From positions 45,522,116 to 45,586,115 of the forward strand of contig CM072919.1 in assembly GCA_037013685.1 (NCBI GenBank): a stretch of 64,000 nt of DNA. The letters are read 5' to 3'. Position numbers and translations under genes: made by a program. Source of the stretch: Acridotheres tristis. Its lineage: Eukaryota; Chordata; Aves; Passeriformes; Sturnidae. Positions 14,404 through 26,900 of the stretch are shown one piece after another; position 1 is the stretch's first letter, and each line of letters opens with the position of its first letter. A model generated the notes under the pieces. The model saw only the letters and a program-made list of their open reading frames with translations. It did no database searches and was not told the DNA's origin.

Positions 14404-15624
14404 ACACATATGACCTATCTGCCATGTAATGTATAAATTCTCCTACATGGAAGATTAATTAGGCTCTCTTTCATCTTCATGACCCATTTTCGTTATTTGA
14501 ATGCAGTTAAAATAAATTTCTAACTTTGTGTATTTCAGAATTGTTCTAAGAAAGTACCTTGCCAAAGTTTCTTGTCCTAAAGAAATGGAGAAAGGCCAGA
14601 GTCTCTGCTGATGTAACTGTTACCAACCAACATTTCTCTCATAAGTATCACCATATACAAGCTGTAAAATTGATTCAGTTACACTCAGCAGTAAAATCTT
14701 TTTCCAGAACAGCTTATTCTGTGTATGATTTGGCTTAAACTTTGCAATTGACAATGAAGGTTCCAGGTGTAAAAGCAGTATTAATGGTGAAAGTCAAAGA
14801 ATTTCAAGGAAATAAAGGAATTTCCAGGTGCAGAGTAAGTTAATGTAATCTCGAGATGAGATACAGCCCAGTTTCCATTGAGGGAAAGTATAAATGTAAG
14901 CAATGAGTGGCAGTGGTTTTATAACAGAGACATAGCCTAAGACAGCATCCTGAATGATATCTACAGTAAAATACTTTGATTTTTGGGACAATGCAGAATG
15001 AAGATCAAGATGTGGAAATAACTGCATAATTCCACAGATTAAAAAGCATAAGCAGATACAGAAGATTTTTCATATTAGGACAGTTAATAGTGTTTCATAA
15101 TTACAGACAGTAAAGGTGAAGCTCTTCACAGAACCATGCATGATTTAGTTACAGTGGGCAAATGGTGATTTTAACAGAAAAGAACTTATTTTGGGTCAGA
15201 AGATGGAAGCAGTTTTCCTTAGCCTTAGCCTTAGCTTCCTACTGTCTATATTCTACTGGTTTTCTTGGTAGTTTTACAGATATCCCACTGGTAAAGCTTT
15301 AAAAAAGAGACTCTCTTGACCTCATGAAAAAGTTAGTTGTTCGGAATGTTGAATGCAATTATATTGACATATGGTGATAATGTGATAAAGCGTAAGGGTT
15401 AAAGGTTGAAGGAACCATGGCTTGGCAATTAGCAATGTAAATGAAACATTCATTATCCAGCATGCTGAGAAGTTGATGAACTGTACAATAAATCTGAGCC
15501 CAAGTCACTACTGAGATAACTCATTTCAGACATAACGGTATTTATTAGGATTCTAAACATTGTTTTGCATTCTCTGGTGAAATATCTTTCTCTAGAAACA
15601 TTTTCTCCATTAAGGTATGTGAAG

Positions 15625-15685
15625 TAAATCAATAAATATCAATAAATCAAAATAAAGAAAATTTAAAAAATCAATAAATCAGTTC
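15625..15685. repeat. Short ATCAATAA-type imperfect repeats
   Basis: The words ATCAATAAAT, ATCAATAAATC and ATCAATAAATC recur within about 60 bp of A-rich sequence. It is a low-complexity tract of probable slippage origin. Confidence 0.6.
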
Positions 15686-17457
15686 TTCAAATAATAAAAA
15701 GGAGGAGTGTGAGACATGGAAACTCATTCTATCTGAGAAGATGTTTGGTTAGATAGATTGGTATCTCTTCAGTGCATTGGTATTGGTATTTCTCCAATGT
15801 AATTTGTCCCCAGTGACTTACATTAAGCCATTTTTTCTCATCTTCTGAGATACAGTTGAAATCAGAAACTGACCTAGTAAGTGGACAGGTGTTACTAGAT
15901 GTTGTAAATTCCATTGATACATAAAAGAGGGCATTTTTTTGGTGAGAATGCAGGACAAAGACTTGAGACGAATGTAAAAAATATTTACTCAGCATTTGTA
16001 GGTTCCATAAAGATGAGGTTTTACTGTTACCAGGATTGTTACTTGCCTGTCCTTGTGTCCCTCTTAAAGTAATGCTTACTGCCAGTAAAATTAAATAGCT
16101 AAATTTATTCACTTGATGACAGCAGAGATAGATTATCTCCCACTCATTAGACAGTTCTATGAACAACTCAGGAGTAATTTCTAATAATTAAATAAATAGA
16201 GCATAATTTGATCAGTAAAAAGAACTGTGGACGATTTAGCAGAAATCGAAGACATAGAAATAAGTGCTAGCTTACTTGTCAGTGGCAGCAGGATATATAT
16301 TTGATTTCTGTTAAAAAATTTTGAAGTTGTCTGTTCCTTTAAAAGGCTCCCAGTTTATCATGGCCACAGCAAGTAATGCATTATGTTTTTATGCTCCAGT
16401 TTTGCATCTATTTAGCATTGTTAGAAATTTTGTGTTAGATTTTATTTTACAAATATTTTCCACTGTGGAATAGACAAATTCTTTACTATTGAGGCAAAAC
16501 ATTTGGAGTAGATATATATGAATGACATATAAACTCTGGAGGAATTTTCATGCTAGTTCTTTGAAATGTTGTTCTTATGGATCATTATGAATCTTGACAG
16601 ATCACATAATGATTTATGAATTGAGCCAAAAAAATCAGTATTCTCTTAATCTTCTTGTCTATGAGTGTCTGATCCACGAAATTCTTATTTCACTCATCAG
16701 TGTCAGCAAGAAATGCAGTATTTGTTCAGGAGTACGAGGAAATATAATGCACTATACAGAAGAGTAAGTTAATATTATATATTCTATACAGAAGAGATAG
16801 CATTCCTATATGTATATAGTATGATATATTTGGATACTATTCTGTTCAACAGAAAAGTACAAGGAACATGTGAGGAAAACTCTAAAGAGCATTGGCTCTC
16901 CCTCCCTTCCCCTCATTTATTGTACAGAAAACTATTGAGAGAGAGTAAGCTCTGATGTGTTACACATTTGAAGAGCTGAAAATTGCTTTTGAGTAGCCAT
17001 CTCTCAGATACTTTATATATTCAGTTTCTCTTTATAATCTCTTAGTTTTATTATTCAACTGACATTTCCTTAGGTTGGAGAATGCAGGATACATTTGAGG
17101 TCATATGGAAAGCATGGAACAGTGGCAAGATTGAAGTACTCAGAGTTCTTCTAAATTGCAATTTAAACTAAAAAAGAAAAAATCTTCTGACTTCTTGGAA
17201 TAATTGAGATGGCTGAGTATGATATCATCCAAAAACAGGTTGCAAAACAGCTTCTGTTGCAGAAACTACTTGGTTTCTGCTGTGGTTGTGTCAGAGCATG
17301 GCTGTACCTTAAAACTAAAACTGTGAATGCAACACTTGGGATGTAGCACGTCAACCAGAATACTTGTTACAAAGACAGATGCACATACTGTGTTCAGCAC
17401 AGCTTGGCCAGAACTGAGAGTGTAGCTACTAATTTATTATAAATTTGTGGAGAAAGT

Positions 17458-17510
17458 ATTGTTGTATTTATTTAAATAATAAATTGTTGTATTTATTTAA
17501 AGTTGTATTT
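17458..17510. repeat. A/T-rich direct repeat
   Basis: The word ATTGTTGTATTTATTTAAA occurs twice, about 25 bp apart, followed by a third partial copy (GTTGTATTT). It is a local tandem duplication in intron. Confidence 0.65.
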
Positions 17511-18589
17511 TTATCTAATTACCTAGCTTTGAATTTCTTTGACTGTTTACATAATGTTCACTTCTGTGGCTTCTGCTGTACTTTTCCATGACATGGACAC
17601 CAGTTAGGTGAGTTTGAGGCAATAAACTCTAGAATATATTTTAGATTTTCTTTTACCCAGACTTTTAAAATTAAAAATTACCACAGAGGAATTAGTGTTC
17701 TGTTGCTTATCTTCGGTTTTAGAATATTTCATTGTAACATCTCTAATTTAAATAAACTTGCTGACCCACAGTTTATTATATGACTAAACAGTGTTCTGAA
17801 TTACCGTGTTTGTAAAGTCTTAATTTCCTGCATACTTATTTACTGGCAGTACTCAACTTGATCAACTTGAATTGATATGCCTAAGCAGTAGTGTGTGGCT
17901 GTGTTTATGTACAGATATACTACCTTGAAACGTATTCATATGCATATGGATACTTTGGAAATATGAACTATTCAGTATATATACAGTTTATATACAGTAT
18001 ATATAAAATATTCAGTGCATATACAGTAAAAAATATATATACATAAGGTTTTTTTAAACAAATTTATTTACATAAGGAGCTCTATCACTGAACAGAAGTA
18101 GAGACCTCGAGTCTGAATTGCCTTTACTGACTTCTAGATGTTTTCTTTAATTACTGTGCTTTCAGTTTCTCACTTTGAAAAGCTATTAGAATTCTGAAAG
18201 AAAGCTTAGTGGAGAGGGCTGGTCTTTCTTCTCTCATCACACCCTTATTTTAGATTTCTCAAGCTTTCTTTGTCATATTTTTCACTGTACTTGACATTTC
18301 CTTTTGACTAAAGGTGAAAAATTAATCAGTCACTGTGGTGTCAAGACAGGCCAAGTAGGCCAGAACACTCTATAATCTTTGATACTTTGCTAATGCAGAG
18401 ACAACTTGTGATGATATCTCAGAATATATCTCATTTATTGCAAAGTACTTGAACAGACCTTCTGGAAAAATCACAGATAAGACCAAGAAAAATTAAGACA
18501 TTGGGAAGCTTATGGCATACTAAGATGAAGGTACCTGCACATACACTGCACACTTTTCAGACAAGTTAAGACACTGTTCATTTTTATGG

Positions 18590-19545
18590 CATACAGTAAT
18601 TTATAAAGATGCTGAAGAGCAGAGGGCTGAGGATGGAGCCCTGTGGAACCCCACCAGTGACAGGTCCCCAAGTACCCCATTCACTGCTACACTTTGTGCC
18701 TGACCCATGAGCCAGTTGCTCACCCATCCCGAGATGTGTTCATCCAGCTCTGTGCTGGACATTTTGTCCAGAAGGATTCTGTGAAAGGCAGCCTTGAAAG
18801 CTTTACTGAAATCCAAGATCACATCAACTGGCTTCCCTTGATCAGCTGGGTGTGTTACCTTGTTATGAAAGGAAATCAAATTTGATAAAGCAGCTTCTCT
18901 CATGAAGCCATGCTCTCTGTGATCCAAGACTCTGTTGTCCTTCAGGTGTTTTTCAATACCCCCCAGAATAATCTTTTCTGTAATTTTACCTGTCACTGAA
19001 GTGAGACTGACAGGCTGTATTTTCCAGGATCCTGCTTCTTGGTCTTCTTGAAAATCATCTTCCAGTCAGATGGGACCTGTCTGTTTTCCCAAAACTCATT
19101 GATCAAAAATCATTGAGAGAGGCTTTGCAATGACAGCAGCTCTTTGAGAAGTATTGGATGAATCCCATCAGGACACATAGATTTGTACGGGTCTAGCTAG
19201 AGCAACAGTCCTCACAATCCTAAAAATTTCAGAATCTGTTGGAAATTGATTGTTCTTGCAGTCATGATCCTCCAGCTCAGGGCATTGAGACCCCCTTGGT
19301 CAGTCATCTGTGTTGAAGGCAGAGGGAAAGAATGCGTTAAACATCTCTGCCTTGTCCATGTCTCTGTTTGTGAGATAACCAGCTCTTCTATAATGTTGAT
19401 TTAGAGACAGAAAGTACTTGTTTTTTCAGTTGATCATAATTAGATTGTGTTTTCTAATTGCTTTCCTCATATCAGCTGCATGTTCATAGATCTGACCATA
19501 AATCTCTTGGCAGACATGAGGGGAGACCTTAGATGATGTGTCTTA
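18590..19545 (-). mobile_element. CR1 LINE fragment (RT region, 3' end missing)
   Basis: On the - strand the open piece 18601-18996 reads as CR1 reverse transcriptase. It has EKIILGGIEKHLKDN, HGFMREAALSNLISFHNKVTH, and a DVILDFSKAFKAAFHRILLDKM motif corresponding to the usual F/LDFSKAFDTV-type catalytic block, with the Asp after KAF replaced by Lys. Sequence up to about 19545 matches the region preceding RT. Unlike most CR1 copies it does not reach a 3' terminus: similarity stops near 18590 just after the GVP/GSILGPVLF region. This suggests later deletion of the 3' end. It is not coding-competent. Confidence 0.88.
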
Positions 19546-20648
19546 GGAGAAAAAAAAAAAATTAAACTTTTTAATCTTCCACCGTGAAAATTAATGCTAC
19601 TAACTCTGCTGTGCAGAATGGATGTGAAAAGTCAGAGTAAACCGAACAGTAATGGTAAGTTATGGTATGGTATTGAAATGACTAGGAGGAAAAGGTGGTG
19701 TATCTCCATGTAAAGCAACATAAATGTCAAGGCATTCTAAGAAAGAAAATACAAGGATTCTTCTCTTAGCAATTTTCCTGATTGCTTGCGATCTTTAAGA
19801 GCATATCAAACTACAGAGATTAGCAAGCACAGAGCTAGAATCTGAATCTACAGAGCCTGCAGTAATTGACATTTACTATAAGCTAATTACCCAGAACAGT
19901 ACTTGCTGTACGGATGAAGACTGCTGGTTTGTAAGGTGGCTACCTAACACTGCTCATAAACAGCACTTACTTAACAACTGGTTATCCATATCCTGCTTAC
20001 TGCATAACAACTCCCCTATTCCTATATGATGGAAATAAGAGTCCTGGCTGAAAATTTTAGCCATTGCCTTCTTTTGTGGAAAATTGGAGCCACCTTCTGT
20101 CTAAAGAAGGCATTGCTTAAGGTGAAGTGTGTGATTTTTCTGTCTTATCTTATATCCTCAAAAATTCTCTGTTGTTTGTTGTTAGTAGGGTATTTGCTAA
20201 CACCATGGAAACAAAATAATTTAGGTCTAGATGTTTCTAGAAAAATCTTACCCATTAGTACATATACTAAAAGGCATTTATCCAGACTTCAGCATTAATT
20301 GTTTCTCAGAAATTTGTATTACATAGGCAGCTTGAGAATCAGGAAAAGATCTGGACAAACAGCCATCTCTAAGTGTGCAACATCAAAAAATCTCATTCAA
20401 TAAATTTAGCAATTTCTCTTTCCTCAGTTTGTAATTAGCTCCCATTATTAGTTACCTTCTGAATAATTTTTAAAAATCCCACTCATTTCACGCAGTTCAG
20501 CTCTGAATATGACTCAGTGGAAAAAGCATGCCGGGGTCCTAGTTTCCTATTTCTTTCTGATATTGTGTATAATAAGTATCAAAAAATAATTGCTCATACA
20601 CCTAAGTACTCCAACCAATCAACCAAAAAAATGCCCCAAACAGCAAGC

Positions 20649-20715
20649 CAAGCCAAACCAAACCAAACCAAACCAAACCAAACCAAACCAAACCAAACTA
20701 AACCAAACCAAACCA
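20649..20715. repeat. (AACCA)n microsatellite
   Basis: About 13 units of a 5-bp AACCA/CAAAC repeat with one substitution near 20700. An open frame across it (20517-20936) reads as repeated KPNQT/NQTKP and is an artefact of the repeat having no stops, not a gene. Confidence 0.95.
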
Positions 20716-20904
20716 TTACAAATGTGGGAAAAAATCTTAGTCATGCTTTTTTGGGTTTTGTGTCCAGTAGGTTATCCAGATCAGATCTAACTTTGTTAGC
20801 CTGTCAAGATGTTTTTCCTCTATGCTTCTCCACCACTTTTGCAGGCCACATTGAGCCATTGTCTGCTGGCCAGTTGCTCCAGTTATGCCCAGTTATGTGC
20901 TGTT

Positions 20905-20928
20905 ATGTAACAGCTGTCGCTGTTACAT
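20905..20928. repeat. 10-bp-arm hairpin with 4-base loop
   Basis: Perfect inverted repeat: ATGTAACAGC, loop TGTC, then the exact reverse complement. It lies about 190 bp downstream of the AACCA microsatellite. Function unknown; it is too short for a microRNA precursor as it stands. Confidence 0.7.
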
Positions 20929-23900
20929 GGAACTAAAGACATAATCATATGTCAGTTTGGGACATAAAATAGGCTGTAATCCAGGCAGCTCTTCCTTAGT
21001 TGCAGTGAGCTGTTAAAGAGTGGGAAGAAAGAAACATGTAAAACATTTAATTTGTTGCTAAAGTCAAAAGGCACACGCTAATTAGGTTAAAGGTCCCCAG
21101 CATTTTCATTGCTGTGGTAGTTGCTCATGTCTTCTACACATACACAATCACACCCAGTGCAAATAAGACAGCATTTACATGTAGGTTGAACCAAATGATT
21201 ATAAATGAATTGACGGATATCTCCTGGGATTGGACATAAAGGTCTTGTAAACTGAAAATTTTATAAACAAACAGCTGTTGGGAAAATACCATTATGCTGT
21301 AATAGCTGCTATTAAAATCCATTAGCAATCTTGATGGCCTGTTTGAATTTGATGCATCATTTGCTCTGACAGCCTTTCTTACTAAAGAATTTTGTAAAAT
21401 ATATGTAGATTATAAAAGACAGTAGTAATAGACTAGGAGATTAACACTGAATACACATTTTACTTCCATGTGCCAATCAAGCTTTGAAGAATGCTTTGTA
21501 TCCTTGAGTTTAAATGTCAGCAGAGAAAAAGGAGCACATTAACCTGAACAGCTGCAAAGCTTTCTCCATCACTGTGGGAGAAATACACAGCTCTGCAGAG
21601 ATGAAGTATTTCCAGGTTAGAAACCATGTTTCAGGCAACAAAATAAATCTCTAGTGTTTTCTGAGAGTTTGTGTGCTCTCCTAATTGATGCCAAACTGTC
21701 ATTCTCCTGCTCACAGATCCATATACCGCAGTGGATACCAGCTGCCATAGGGGTGGGTATGGCCCGTAGATCATGCTGCTACTAAAATTAGTCAGTTCTA
21801 ATGAGATTTTGAAAAATATGTATGCAAGAACTATCTGAAAAGGCTCCTCTTCTAAGAACAGTTCAAGTGTCAGTGATACAGCTAAACTGTCCCTTCAGAA
21901 CCAGGTATGAGAACGCACGGAATGACCTGTCTGTGTGTGCAGACAGAGGCAGAGATTGGCTTAGCTTGTTCATCAGTGCTGCAAGGGCACCATCTGGTGG
22001 GTGAAAAAGAAAGATTAAATCGGATTTAAACGTCTTTTAATCAAGACTTCTTGTCTGCTCCCTTTGTTGGTAATGCTCATACTGAGATGACATAATACTT
22101 GTTATTGTACATATTTAGTTTCCTATTCTTCCTTTACCTTGTCTTTTTCAATGTTTTATGAAACATGAACTCTACATAACAGAGAATTCTCTATAAGTAT
22201 TATTCTGATATAAACACAGGTGCCCTCTTTTTGTCCCTCTTGTATCTGTTCTCAATTTCTTTATTGTATCTTTGTCTTCCTTGATACCTGTAGGCAGCTG
22301 TTTGCTGAAAGGTCTGGCAACGAATTCTGTGTCTTATACTATTTCCTCTCATCACTCACCCTCTTCTTCCTGGTGGATGTAGAGTGGTGAAGGTAAACAA
22401 CACATTATTTGTAAGAATGTTGTTCTGCTGAAGAGTACAGCAGGACTGTGGTCAGCTCCTTTTGTTTGAGGGAGGAATAGCAGGGCTTGTGGTGCACTGT
22501 AAAGAAAGGTAAGTCAGTGCCTTTTATGCTTTTTTAGCTCTGGACCACTGTGTCTTGCAATTTGGATGTTTAAAGTTAAGTCTTTTTTAAGGATTATGAT
22601 ACAGGGATATTCACTGAAGGAGCTGCAGGTGTGTGTTACTGCTGTTTATTCTTAATAGTGTTGCCAGAGACTAAAACTAGATTAATGTAGTAGATGCACT
22701 ATTTAATGTGCACATTGTTATAAGAGCCTTTTCTTTACTACCTAGCATCTCCTATATGGTTCTGATAATATATTATGCATTCCACTATATGCCTCTCTGT
22801 AGCACTCAGAAATAAATGGTTTTTCAAAGCACAGTGTAGCAGAGGTAAAGCCCTTGTGTCATTCCATAAACTTTTACATAATTTCCTCAAATTTTTTAAA
22901 TGTTTTGAAAGAAGACTTGCTACACGGAACCTAGATTTCTCATTTATATGTTAATGTTTTAAACTATATTTTCAGAAAATAAATGAGACCCTGAATTAAA
23001 AGATATCAAATTCAGAGCTTGAAGTGAGAGTGTTCTAAAAATGACCCAGCAGAATAGAAAGCCTTGGATATGGCCTAATTAATAAGGTTTGTGTTTTACT
23101 TCCATAGATTACTTCAGTTCCCTGAATTCAGTAAGATTTGTATACATTTTAAGCATATCTTACCTAAAGTATATTGCCAGTTTGTGCACTCTACTTCGTT
23201 TCCTTCAATGTCCAGACAATACAAATTCAAGATGATAAAAAATTTCATTCAAAACCCTAATTTTGAAGCCTCAGATTAGCAACAGGCACCAATGAAGACA
23301 ATGGGAAGAAGCAGTACAAAATCTAGTAAATAGGCGTCTTAGTCGGGTGAAATTTTGCTTTGAAGTTGCTGAGAAACATATTTTGTAGTGTGTTAGAAAT
23401 ATGCTTCAGTCACAATGACAGCAGAGGGTAAGCACATATTTAGGCTTGGCTCAACATTTAAGTTATGGAAGAAAGCTGTAATGGTGTGAGCAGAGCCAGC
23501 TGTGCTAGCTGGAGTCACTAGTGCATATTGCCAGTAAGTTGGTAAAGCCCAGCATTTGATACTTGTGTTGTGCTGTGGGGGCTGTGCTGGTGTAGCTGAA
23601 GATTTTGAGAACTAATTGACCTGGCTGCTGAACATATTGGAAAAAAATTATTTTGCATGCCACTTTTCCTGTAATGTTAAATCTTAAAGCACATTTTTGT
23701 TTACTGGCCCCAGCAAAATCCCCGTGTTATTGTTCTTTAGCAAAAAACTATTCTGCCTTTTTGACATACTTCCAGTCATAATTTTTTTTAAACATTGAAT
23801 ATTTCATGTAAGTATCAAGTAAAACTAGAACAATATGAAATGTAGTCCAGTTCTTTTGGGTGGTTGATTAACTGCATTTACATGCCAGTATCACCAAAGC

Positions 23901-26900
23901 ACTTCTGTGTCTCAGAGTGGTTAACTTCAAATTGATTTTATGGCACTGTTTTGTTTTGCATCTCATTTTTTGCTTTTATTTGTCTAGTGAGAGAGAAAGG
24001 AACAACTTTCTGAAGGATACAGCCTGAAGAAAGCATGTATGCTGGAGAACTTGGTCTTGTAGGTACAAAAGCAGCCTTACAGAAAGCTTGTATTTTGTTC
24101 TCAGGAAATAGAACCATCTCAGTGATAAAACTGCTCTCTTAGTTACTGTGAAACAGAGACAAGGGTACCTTCAGCCTGGTGTAACCAAGTGTGAGTCCCC
24201 TGGCAGGCATCTGCAAAGAACTTTGTTTTCTCCTATTTTTTTCTTGTCTTGGTAATGACTGTTCTCTCCTCTGAAGGAACTGACTGTTTAACAAACGAGT
24301 TGCTAAAGGCATTTTGTTTGCATAACTGTAAGTGCTTATTAGAAGAATCCATAGGAAACTTAAATGAATTACAAGAAACTGAATTGCTACTCTTATTTTT
24401 CTGTGATTTTTTTTGGTGGCAAAGTTCGGTGTACAGCATTTGACCATCGCCATCCAATTTCTAGTTCCTAGTACTGTCTCATTGTAGATAAGACTAAAGT
24501 CAGTTGCTTTGGTCCTTGTTTGTCCATGTGTTTTGGAGGAAGATGTTCAGCTTCCCACAGCAGAGGGATAAACTGAACGAATAGAAAATTAATTCTCTCT
24601 TGTCTTCAGTTATATTCCAGACAGTTACTCCAATTGACAAGGCAGTATGGGTGGTCAACCAAAGTGCTGGTGATTTAACATACAGTGTAAAAGTGATTTA
24701 ATCAAAATAATTGAAAAGACATTTCTAAAATACTAACATACTTAGCAGGGAAGTTTTACTTCCTGGAAGGGCCTTTTTGCTAAACTTGAGTGCCTAAGCA
24801 ATACTGTGAATATCATCTGTGTATTGTAAATGATTAGGAAAATTCTTATGTGTAGATTAGTGGCATGTGCCAAATCCTGTGAAGTCAATGAGAAGATTTC
24901 CACTAACTTTTAGTTTGTGGAATTCTGAATTGGCCTATTTGTTCAGGCTTGCAAATTGAACATCTAAAGGTAATAATTACTGTGTTTGTATTTTTCCAAA
25001 TGAAGAGAACCTGTTTAGAGAAAGGCTTTTCAAAAATGTGGATCTGTGGTGCTGAAAGGGAACATTTGTTGTGAACTAAAGGATAAAAGTATAAAAAAAC
25101 CTGAAGTACAATTAGAGAACATTGTGCCTCAATGTGAAACTGTATTTTGCATTTAGAGAGATTTTTGGTAATAGGAAGGAGAATGAGAAGTTGAGAGTGG
25201 GAAAAAAAGTGTTCATGACAAGTAATAGCAAAAGTAAAAAATTATGTAAGTCAAGAATTTTTAGTACTGGAAGAAGAAAACTTGTGGGAGAAAATAGTGT
25301 TTTGGAGTCAAGACCATGAATAGAAGTAAATTTTTTGAGAAAAATTATTTGCAGTCAAAAGACTGTGAGGAATCAAACATCTGCTTTAGAAAGGCAGAAG
25401 ATGTAGCTAGATGAAAGAGAAAGCTTCACCAACTACTAAAATTTGATGAAACAATCCAAAACTGACATATTAAAAACTTAGAATGTATTAGAAGTGATAG
25501 AACTGAATTCTGCACAAATGGCTCTTTTCATTTATTATCAGCTGATTATTTTTAATTTTCTATCAATTATCTTGCAACACCATTTTCCTATCTATATATA
25601 TGTAGTGAAATAGCTTTAATAGTTAAATAGGTGTAGTTTACTGTACTTCGACATTGTGAGTTGAATACATAAATTAGCAAAGTAAATCTAACGGGAAAAA
25701 AAGATAAAAAATAAAAGAAAAAACTAGAACTTTGAATGGCTGTGTTACTGTGTGAGGAATACTCAGATTGTAGCACTGTCTTTGGCATCAGATTTTGTCA
25801 TTTTGCCTTTTTTTATTAATAAACCAGTAATTTCACATTAAATGTGATTCCCATCCAGAAGCAATTAGTAATGAGAGATAATGTCATCTCATGAAAATAT
25901 TTTCAAAATTTCTTCTCCTTTTGAATGTTTTACGTGAAAGTTTTTGAGTTCCTTCCAAAAGATTTTTGCTGTTTCTACAGCAATAGTAGTGTTAAAAGTG
26001 TTGATATTTTGTTACTAAGTGCAAGTCACAGTGAATGATTTGTTTAGAATGCTGGAATGTAGGAGGTACTGCATGTTTCCTTTTATCTTCTATACTTAAA
26101 TAAGCTCTGAGGATAGGGATATTAAAGAATTGTGCTGGTGTCAGAGATGGTGCAATGGAACTCTCCTAGGCCATATTCCACCAAGATCAGGAGGAAACAT
26201 TTTCTGGCTCTTCTCTTCGGATTGCAACTGGAAGTCTGGCAGTATTTTTTCTCTCTGTTACCAAGGATGCCATTGAACTAGAAAAGAAGGGAAAACCCCC
26301 AACTTTTCCCCCTCAAAATTAGACCTCAGGACTAATGCAGCTGTATTATTTCTAAACATACTATTGGCTGAAGACTGAGGGTTTATTTTTCGCTTGAATT
26401 AAAATAATTTTCAGAGATTAGGAGAAAGTTATTTCGAGTTATGGACCATAAGGATATGTGTGATATCTGTAATAAAGAAGGTACCAACGAATATTTAATT
26501 TCTCAGACTGTCTGCCTGTGATGGCATCCATTTATAATACTTCTAGCTTTTTGCTATTGAAAGTGGTTTTAGTGATACAACTAGTCTTGCTAGCAAAATA
26601 AGTGTTCCTGAAAGTAGGAGAGAAACACTGTTTCATCCCTCTATAGTGGCAGCAGCTGAAAAAAATCTAGCACTTCTTGCCAGACAAAACTCCACGTTAA
26701 GGGAAAATGGCAGTAGTATAGTGTTGTCAATGTTATGAAAAAAGCAAGTCTCCATTTCCAGTTTAAACTGCAAACATCAAAAGTGCACTAAGAATGCTTG
26801 CCATCCTGCCTTGGCATTTTGGCTTTGTTTTCTGTTTTTATTATTATATTTTCATGAAGAATTAACATTTTGATAGAACATTTGTTCATGGATTTGCAGT

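Noticed and set aside
15729..16166. 145-codon open frame on the - strand
   Set aside because: It is the longest non-repeat ORF in the introns, but the product resembles no family I know, its composition is that of the AT-rich intron, and an ORF of this length is within reach of chance in 64 kb searched in six frames.
20517..20936. 139-codon ORF with KPNQT repeats
   Set aside because: The open frame is produced by the AACCA microsatellite, and its flanks show no coding character.
22340..22508. Possible exon ending at AAAG|GTAAGT
   Set aside because: The donor is good, but no upstream frame matches PRUNE2, there is no CpG enrichment and no clear acceptor pairing. A single donor match in 64 kb is expected by chance.
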